In this document: one piece after another, positions 58,214-64,000 of the stretch
Layout of the letters: every line of letters starts with the position of its first letter
Position numbering within the stretch: the first letter of the stretch is position 1
From: Catenovulum sp. 2E275
Lineage (GTDB): Bacteria; Pseudomonadota; Gammaproteobacteria; Enterobacterales; Alteromonadaceae
Length of the DNA: 64,000 nt
Assembly (NCBI RefSeq): GCF_025515275.1
Contig: NZ_JAOPFU010000005.1
Location: 1-64,000, forward strand
Direction of reading: 5' to 3'
Made by a program: the position numbers and the translations under genes
Notes under the pieces: model-generated
What the model was told of the DNA's origin: nothing
The model's input: the letters and a program-made list of their open reading frames with translations, nothing else
Database searches by the model: none

Positions 58214-59830
58214 CTACACCTTAAAACGGCCAACTAAATCAGAGAGGTTATTGGCAAGGTCTCTAATTTGACTAGCTAGCCTTTCACTAGATTCGGCTAT
58301 ATTCGTTGCTGAAGTAGTTTGTTCATTTAATGAGAATAAATTTTGACTAATCTCATCGGAAACTGCAGATTGCTCTTCTGTTGCTTGTGCTGTCTGGGTA
58401 GACATATCATTCAAGCGTACAGACGATGATAGTAATGTATTGAATACTTCATTAGCTTGCTGAAATATCTCCACAGTTTGATCTGCATTTTGTTTGCCCT
58501 GAGCTATTGACTGAGAAGATTCATTAACACTAGCTTTAAGCTGCTCAATCATTGACTGAATATGGTTTGTGCTTTCTTGAGTTCGGGTTGCTAGTGTCCG
58601 TACCTCATCTGCAACTACAGCAAAACCACGACCTTGCTCACCAGCACGTGCAGCTTCAATTGCTGCATTAAGTGCTAATAAATTAGTTTGTTCGGCGATG
58701 CCTTGTATTACATCCAGTACCGAAGCGATATTCTCTGAGCTTTTTTGTAATTCATTTGAGCTATGTAAAGCCGTATCCATATTTTTAGATAAATGGCTAA
58801 TAGATTTACTAGACTGCTCTACAACATTAATCCCTTGCTTAGCCATTTGGCTTGAAGTATCAGCTTCAGTAGCAGTCCCACTAGCCACTTCAGCCATTTG
58901 TTTATTCGATAAGTTCATCTCGTGTACAGCACTAACTATTGAATCTGATGCCTGATTAATTGTTGTTGTAATACTGCGCGTTTGTTCCGATGATTCAGTT
59001 AATGTCGCTGTTAGATTAGTTAAATCAGATGCTTGATCTAAAATGGTCATAATCAATTCACGTAAACTTTCTACAAACCGGTTAAACTCGGTTGCCAACT
59101 CCCCAAATTCATCATTAGTTGTAACATTAATTCTTGCAGTTAAATCACCTTCACCTGATGCTATTTCATGAATTCTAAAAGTAAGATAATTAATTTGTTC
59201 AGTTAAAACTTTAGGTATTTTATAGCTAAACCAGCCAGCAATAACTAAAACAATCAAAATAAAAATAATCGCTGTATTCTTAAATGCTGATATCTCTTGT
59301 TCAAGCTGGGATTGAACTTCAACTGACTTAAGCTCAGCAGCTTCTCCCGCTTGATCCAATACATTTCTTAAATTATTAAATTTCTCTTCGGCTTGTTGTA
59401 AAGCTTGCTCAAGGTTTTGATTAGAACTAAGACTTTGTTGTACTAACTTATTTGATGCATTTAACCAATCTTTAAAAGATTGATCAAAATGGCTAAATTT
59501 ACCTACTACATCTGGATACTCGGATAAATATTTACGATATTGATTAAACCTGTTTTTAACCTGTTCTGCATTTTCCTGAATATCGTTTTGGGCTATATCA
59601 GTGTCGACTGATTTAGCTAGTAAAAGTGTTTGAGCAAGTTGTGCCTGATATAAATCTCTATCTGCATTCAAAACAACTGAAATAGCAGTTAAAAACTTTT
59701 CTGATTGGGCTTCTAAAGCTTCATCCTGTAATTTCAGTAAATGAGAAAAAGTAAAAAAGATAATTAGCAAAGCTATTGCTAACAACATAATAGGCAAGGA
59801 GCTTTTAACTCTGATGCGATGAAAGTTCAT
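58214..59830 (-). CDS. Methyl-accepting chemotaxis protein
   Basis: A 538-residue chemoreceptor. Helix 1 about 13-32, helical periplasmic sensor (about 33-183, four-helix-bundle type), helix 2 about 185-203, HAMP about 205-258, then the signalling coiled coil with the canonical tip [20 protein letters not shown] near 385. No C-terminal CheR-docking pentapeptide. It starts 35 bases after a periplasmic binding protein gene, suggesting the two are a sensing pair. Confidence 0.93.
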   Translation of the reverse strand: MNFHRIRVKSSLPIMLLAIALLIIFFTFSHLLKLQDEALEAQSEKFLTAISVVLNADRDLYQAQLAQTLLLAKSVDTDIAQNDIQENAEQVKNRFNQYRKYLSEYPDVVGKFSHFDQSFKDWLNASNKLVQQSLSSNQNLEQALQQAEEKFNNLRNVLDQAGEAAELKSVEVQSQLEQEISAFKNTAIIFILIVLVIAGWFSYKIPKVLTEQINYLTFRIHEIASGEGDLTARINVTTNDEFGELATEFNRFVESLRELIMTILDQASDLTNLTATLTESSEQTRSITTTINQASDSIVSAVHEMNLSNKQMAEVASGTATEADTSSQMAKQGINVVEQSSKSISHLSKNMDTALHSSNELQKSSENIASVLDVIQGIAEQTNLLALNAAIEAARAGEQGRGFAVVADEVRTLATRTQESTNHIQSMIEQLKASVNESSQSIAQGKQNADQTVEIFQQANEVFNTLLSSSVRLNDMSTQTAQATEEQSAVSDEISQNLFSLNEQTTSATNIAESSERLASQIRDLANNLSDLVGRFKV

Positions 59831-59865
59831 ATAAGTTCTCTTAAATTAACTGTAAACAATAAAGA

Positions 59866-60657
59866 CTAAAGTACCAAAATACCATCTTCGACTTGACTCA
59901 ATATAGATAAATTTTGCTCTAGATAATGCTTCCACTTATGAGTGATTTGATCTAATTTTCCAGATACCTGTAAACGACTGACGGCATGACTCCACTTTGC
60001 TAACAACTCTGGGTCAGTACCCGGCTTTGACATAATTAAATATAGTATAGATTGATGAAATGGAAATGATTTAAATAAACCAGAGTCAACTTCTAGTGAT
60101 TCTGCAACTTGGTTAATCGCACATTGTTCATAAGCTATAGCCTGAACTCTATTGGCTAATAATCGCTTAAAATTTTGTTCATGAGTAGTTACTGGTTTTA
60201 AATTATCAAATCCTCGTAAAATTAACCAATTTTCTCTAACATCGCCTCGAACGACTCCAATTCCAGGTAAGCTTTTGAGTGATTCCAAAGATTTATTTTT
60301 CACTGGTGTTTCAGCTAAAAAAACCATAGACCACGTTTTTTTCATAACAGGCATCACCCAATGAAAATCAGCTTCTCGTTCAGGAATACGTGAAAAGCTA
60401 TACATCATCACATTAGCTTGCTTATAACCAATATAAATTGCTCTGGCTTCTGGCACTAATTTAATCTGAGTATTATCCCCCATCTCAGTTTGCAATGCCT
60501 TCACTATATCAGTAACGTATCCAGTTAACTCTCCGTCTTCATCAAGATAATTTGCCGGCGGCTCATTAACTGTCAATATTTGTAACTCCTGATTTGCACT
60601 CACAGAATGAATCCCAAGGACTGCAATCAGTAAACTTAACCGAAAAATATATGACAA
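59866..60657 (-). CDS. Periplasmic solute-binding protein (family 3)
   Basis: A 263-residue secreted protein with a signal peptide (to about residue 21, SVSA) and a family-3 binding fold (LQILTVNEPPANYLDEDGEL, TGYVTDIVKALQ; later GIGVVRGDVRENWL). No ABC permease is adjacent; the next gene is a chemoreceptor, so it probably presents a ligand to it, or acts as a stand-alone sensor. The start is taken as TTG at 60657 because GGAG lies 6 bases upstream; an earlier TTG at 60687 lacks one. Confidence 0.75.
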   Translation of the reverse strand: MSYIFRLSLLIAVLGIHSVSANQELQILTVNEPPANYLDEDGELTGYVTDIVKALQTEMGDNTQIKLVPEARAIYIGYKQANVMMYSFSRIPEREADFHWVMPVMKKTWSMVFLAETPVKNKSLESLKSLPGIGVVRGDVRENWLILRGFDNLKPVTTHEQNFKRLLANRVQAIAYEQCAINQVAESLEVDSGLFKSFPFHQSILYLIMSKPGTDPELLAKWSHAVSRLQVSGKLDQITHKWKHYLEQNLSILSQVEDGILVL

Positions 60658-60729
60658 AATAATCTCCGCAACCGTTTTTCTGTGCAACTTTGCACGTGCC
60701 TACCATTACTTATAAAACATAAGCTTAGT

Positions 60730-61389
60730 TTAGCAAGTTTTTAACTGATAAATGGTTTGTCCACTTGCATTATATTTGGCTTCAAATGGCGTGATGGGAT
60801 GTTTAACTTGAATAGATTCTATTTTGCTGTTTAAACCAGCTAGTTTTAAAGCATACTGAAACTCTTGTAAATAAATTAACCAGTTTGAACGTAGCTCAAT
60901 ATGATTGCAGACACTCACTAAATCAGGGAAAACCGGCGCGCCATGCCAGCGACGTTTAATATGAGTGGCTTTTGGCCAAGGATTAGGATAAAAAATTTTA
61001 TGCTGCTCAATTTTAACTTGCTGGGCATTGACTTTAGCCGCTAGCAAACGGTAAAAATCATTCAGATCGGCCCGAACTAAAATAATATTATCGGCCGTTT
61101 CGGTTCTTTGTCTGGTGATTCTATCATCCGATTTATCAACCCCGATAATTGTATGGTCGGGATATAACTCAGCTAAATTACGGCTGCTATCACCCACCCC
61201 GCAACAGGCATCCAGTATCACCGGACAATCACGACTCTGAGTAAATTCCATTACCTGCTCAAACGCAATTTGGGTATGCTCTGAAACAGGCTTTAAAAAA
61301 GTGCTGTTTAGATGACGTTTTACTATTTTATCTAAATCTTGGTGTAATCCACTTTGGTTACTTTGTATTGCTCTGGAATTGCCTGACAT
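60730..61389 (-). CDS. TrmB-like SAM-dependent methyltransferase
   Basis: A 219-residue class-I methyltransferase. SAM motif LDACCGVGDSSRNLAELYP near residue 58; the TrmB-type signature appears as FYPNPWPKATHIKRRWHG near 130, slightly unlike the PDPWPKKRH form of the housekeeping tRNA m7G46 enzyme. It is probably a paralogue with a related RNA substrate rather than TrmB itself. Its ATG overlaps the stop of the ABC permease gene by one base. Confidence 0.8.
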   Translation of the reverse strand: MSGNSRAIQSNQSGLHQDLDKIVKRHLNSTFLKPVSEHTQIAFEQVMEFTQSRDCPVILDACCGVGDSSRNLAELYPDHTIIGVDKSDDRITRQRTETADNIILVRADLNDFYRLLAAKVNAQQVKIEQHKIFYPNPWPKATHIKRRWHGAPVFPDLVSVCNHIELRSNWLIYLQEFQYALKLAGLNSKIESIQVKHPITPFEAKYNASGQTIYQLKTC

Positions 61390-62159
61390 TAATGACGAAT
61401 CCCCACACCTTTATTAAGCAGTCTCATCGCTAATAAAAATAGCGCAGCAGTTACCCCAATTAGCACTGAATAAGCGGCAATTAAGCTCACATCACTACTG
61501 CCTAAAAATCCAAATCGAAATGCATTAACCATATATAGAATTGGATTTAATTGGCTCACCCCTTGCCAAAATCCAGGTAACATAGAGACTGAAAAAAACA
61601 CGCCACCTAAATAAGTCAGGGGAGATAATACAAACGTCGGAATAATGCTAACATCATCAAATGTTTTTGCATAAACCGCATTAATCAAACCACCTAAAGC
61701 AAATAAAGTTGCAGTTAATAATAACGTAGTAAATACAACAAACCAGTTATGTACCTGAATATCAACAAAAAATAAGGCAACTATCGTCACCAGTACACCA
61801 ACAATAATCGCTCTGGCAACACCACCTAATACATAACCGGCAACAATCACAAAAGTTGGCACGGGCGCAACTAATAACTCTTCAACATTGCGCTGAAATT
61901 TAGCACTAAAAAACGAGGAAGATACATTGGCATAAGCATTATTGATAACCGCCAGCATAATCAGCCCCGGCATCATAAATTCAACATAGCTAAAGCCATT
62001 CACTTCACCCACTCTGGAGCCAATTAAACTACCAAAAACCACAAAATAAAGTGTCATAGTAATGGCTGGCGGCACTAAAGTTTGCACCCAAATACGTAAA
62101 AAACGATTACATTCTTTATATAAAATACTGTTTAGCGCAATTAAATAATTAGCATTCAT
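61389..62159 (-). CDS. yadH: ABC transporter permease (YadH family)
   Basis: A 256-residue ABC-2 type permease with six membrane helices; YKECNRFLRIWVQTLVPPAI at the N-terminus and PLTYLGGVFFSVSMLPGFWQ near 185 are typical of YadH. The ATG at 62159 starts 1 base after the ATPase stop; a start at 62180 would overlap it. Export substrate unknown. Confidence 0.9.
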   Translation of the reverse strand: MNANYLIALNSILYKECNRFLRIWVQTLVPPAITMTLYFVVFGSLIGSRVGEVNGFSYVEFMMPGLIMLAVINNAYANVSSSFFSAKFQRNVEELLVAPVPTFVIVAGYVLGGVARAIIVGVLVTIVALFFVDIQVHNWFVVFTTLLLTATLFALGGLINAVYAKTFDDVSIIPTFVLSPLTYLGGVFFSVSMLPGFWQGVSQLNPILYMVNAFRFGFLGSSDVSLIAAYSVLIGVTAALFLLAMRLLNKGVGIRH

Positions 62160-62160
62160 A

Positions 62161-63075
62161 TTAAGCTCGACCTGCCTCAACTAATCTGACAAATAACTCT
62201 TCTAACCGGTTGGCTTTATTTCTCATACTTTTAACTTCGATCCCTTGTTTGCTCAGTTGCTCAAATACCTGATTTAATGAATCTTCTTTATTCACTTCAA
62301 TTTGCAAAGTATGGCCATCAATTTGCTCATATTGAGTATTTTCAAGCGCAATGTTTGGATAGTCTTGGGCTAAATCCAAAATAAAAGTTTCCACATTCAG
62401 TTTACTTAATAAAGCTTTCATACTGGTATTTTCGATAATTTTTCCTTTATCGATAATCGCAATATTACGACATAAACTTTCCGCTTCTTCTAAATAATGG
62501 GTCGTTAAAATAATAGTGACACCTTGCTCGTTTATCTGGCGTAAAAACTGCCACATTGAACGGCGGATTTCTATATCAACACCGGCTGTTGGTTCATCTA
62601 AAATTAACAACTTAGGCTGATGCATCATAGCTCGGGCGATCATTAACCTGCGTTTCATCCCACCAGATAAATTGCGTGCTGGCGTATCGCGTTTTTCCCA
62701 TAGCTCAGTTTGTTTAAGATAAACTTCACTGCGGGCAATGGCTTCACCGCGCCTAACCCCATAATAGCCTGCTTGGTTAACAACAATTTGCTGAACCGTT
62801 TCAAACTGATTAAAGTTAAACTCTTGCGGCACTAACCCAATTTGCGCTTTAGCTAACTCAAGCTCAGTATCTAAATTGTGACCAAAAATATTCACCGAGC
62901 CGCTGGTCTTATTGACCAATGAACTTAAAATGCCAATAGTGGTTGATTTACCGGCACCATTAGGCCCAAGCAATGCAAAAAAATCACCTTGCTCAACCAC
63001 TAAATCAATCCCTTTTAGCGCCTCAACGCCGCCTTTATAAACTTTTTTTAACTCTTTAATTTCTAATGCGTGCAT
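62161..63075 (-). CDS. yadG: ABC transporter ATP-binding protein (YadG family)
   Basis: A 304-residue ABC ATPase. Walker A GPNGAGKST near 37, signature NLSGGMKRRLMIARAMM near 137, Walker B ILDEPTAGVD near 158 and the His switch in TTHYLEEAE near 195. It pairs with the YadH-type permease just downstream. The C-terminal extension (about 225-304) is usual for this group. Confidence 0.93.
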   Translation of the reverse strand: MHALEIKELKKVYKGGVEALKGIDLVVEQGDFFALLGPNGAGKSTTIGILSSLVNKTSGSVNIFGHNLDTELELAKAQIGLVPQEFNFNQFETVQQIVVNQAGYYGVRRGEAIARSEVYLKQTELWEKRDTPARNLSGGMKRRLMIARAMMHQPKLLILDEPTAGVDIEIRRSMWQFLRQINEQGVTIILTTHYLEEAESLCRNIAIIDKGKIIENTSMKALLSKLNVETFILDLAQDYPNIALENTQYEQIDGHTLQIEVNKEDSLNQVFEQLSKQGIEVKSMRNKANRLEELFVRLVEAGRA

Positions 63076-63091
63076 ATAAACCTGACTGCTT

Positions 63092-63718
63092 TTATTGATA
63101 ACCCCAAGGGCTCATTAGCGTTTGTTTAATATTTAAATGATCTAAAATTCTGGCTACCACAAAGTTTACCAAATCATCAATATTTTGTGGTTGATGATAA
63201 AATCCCGGACTGGCTGGCATAACAGTCACACCTAAATGTGCCAGTTTTGCCAGATTATCCAAATGAATCGCTGAAAACGGCATTTCTCTGGGTAAAATAA
63301 TCAACTGACCTTTCTCTTTAATGATAACATCCGCCGCGCGCTCAATTAAATTATCACTAGCACCTGTTACAATTGCCGAAACGGTTCCCATACTGGCTGG
63401 GCATATCACCATTTTTTTAGGGGCTGAAGAGCCGGATGCGACCGGTGAAAACCATTCATCTTTACCATAACACTGAATTTGTTCTGCTTTGGCATTGGTT
63501 AGTTGGGTAAAAAACTTAGCTGCTGATTCAGGTTTAGCCGGTACATTTAAGTTGCTTTCGGTTTTTAAAACCACCAACGCGGCAGAAGATATCAATAAAT
63601 GAATTTTATAGTTTGCTTCAACCAGCGCTTTTAATAAATTAACCGCATAAGGCATTCCAGATGCACCGGTTAATGCTAAGCTGATTTCGCCGTTAAACTC
63701 AGTTATTGTCTGACTCAT
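63092..63718 (-). CDS. ubiX: Flavin prenyltransferase UbiX
   Basis: A 208-residue flavoprotein that prenylates FMN for the UbiD decarboxylase of ubiquinone synthesis. Motifs: LALTGASGMPYAVNLLKAL near residue 15, CPASMGTVSAIVTGASDNLI near 105-125 and LPREMPFSAIHLDNL near 142. Placed right after mpl, as in Vibrio and Shewanella. Confidence 0.95.
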   Translation of the reverse strand: MSQTITEFNGEISLALTGASGMPYAVNLLKALVEANYKIHLLISSAALVVLKTESNLNVPAKPESAAKFFTQLTNAKAEQIQCYGKDEWFSPVASGSSAPKKMVICPASMGTVSAIVTGASDNLIERAADVIIKEKGQLIILPREMPFSAIHLDNLAKLAHLGVTVMPASPGFYHQPQNIDDLVNFVVARILDHLNIKQTLMSPWGYQ

Positions 63719-63775
63719 AACTTACTCTATTGTTTGCTCTACTGTTTTACTTTATTGTTACTTTATTAATAATGG

Positions 63776-64000
63776 TTAAGTTTGTGGCTTTAAGCCATTT
63801 AATATTTTTTGATGAATGCCACCAAAACCACCATTGCTCATGACTAAAATGTGATCTTGTGGCTCGGCATATTCAATAATTTGTTGCACCAAATCATCCA
63901 GCTTATCCAATACCTGATAGTTCAGCTTAGATGCCTGCATTATTTCATCCAAACTCCAGTTAATATTATCCGGTTGGAGCAAAAAGACTTTATCGGCCTC
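63776..64000 (-). CDS. mpl: Murein tripeptide ligase Mpl, C-terminal part (runs off window)
   Basis: The last 74 residues of UDP-N-acetylmuramate:L-alanyl-gamma-D-glutamyl-meso-diaminopimelate ligase; the frame is open to the window end. Recognised by the terminal HILVMSNGGFGGIHQKILN motif. The enzyme reuses cell-wall tripeptide, complementing AmpG encoded at 15.3 kb. The in-frame ATG near 63982 is internal, not the start. Confidence 0.85.
   Translation of the reverse strand, partial: EADKVFLLQPDNINWSLDEIMQASKLNYQVLDKLDDLVQQIIEYAEPQDHILVMSNGGFGGIHQKILNGLKPQT

Overview
The window looks like a chromosomal segment of a marine gammaproteobacterium, most likely an AT-rich member of the Alteromonadales (Catenovulum-like). 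This is judged from the Na+-translocating NADH:quinone reductase operon, the Vibrio/Shewanella-type polar flagellar and chemotaxis cluster with ParC/ParP, FabV, the DUF2802 gene beside cheW, and the many c-di-GMP proteins. No phage, plasmid, CRISPR array or transposase gene was seen. The species assignment is inference and GC content was not computed.

Layout. 1-7.4 kb (minus): nqrABCDEF-apbE-nqrM, the respiratory sodium pump with its flavin transferase and maturation factor. 7.6-13 kb (minus): fabV, a DctPMQ TRAP transporter, bolA and an alkB homologue. 13.1-16.8 kb (plus): rsmC, a periplasmic cyclophilin, a small conserved-looking protein, ampG and a small membrane protein. 17.3-23.4 kb (plus): alkaline phosphatase behind a Pho-box-like site, a CheW-CZB fusion, an HTH/coiled-coil/Sel1 protein, an atypical PilZ protein and the aguA-aguB polyamine pair. 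23.7-26.8 kb: a glycine-zipper protein and a PepSY/response regulator/PhoQ-like kinase operon. 26.8-39.8 kb: a large GGDEF-EAL protein, ettA, a PilZ protein, hrcA-grpE (with a heat-shock promoter in front of grpE), nadK, and an MHYT hybrid kinase coupled to an HD-GYP phosphodiesterase. 39.8-41.3 kb: a cytochrome c/sugar dehydrogenase fusion. 41.3-53.8 kb (minus): flhA, then flhF-flhG-fliA-cheY-cheZ-cheA-cheB-parC-parP-cheW-DUF2802. 53.9-57.4 kb: an unknown protein, tRNA-Tyr, a REC-TPR protein and a pentapeptide-repeat ion channel. 57.6-64 kb (minus): msrA, a chemoreceptor with a periplasmic binding protein, a TrmB-like methyltransferase coupled to an ABC exporter (YadGH type), ubiX and the 3' part of mpl.

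Two themes tie the window together. One is motility and signalling: the polar array (CheA with three copies of a short acidic motif, ParC, ParP), a free-standing CheW-CZB protein, a chemoreceptor with a binding protein, and at least four c-di-GMP-linked proteins. The other is a family of non-autonomous repeats: four MITE-like elements with shared ~22-27 bp terminal inverted repeats, two of them with clear 4-bp target duplications. Two of the four carry a long central palindrome, which also occurs alone at a fifth site.
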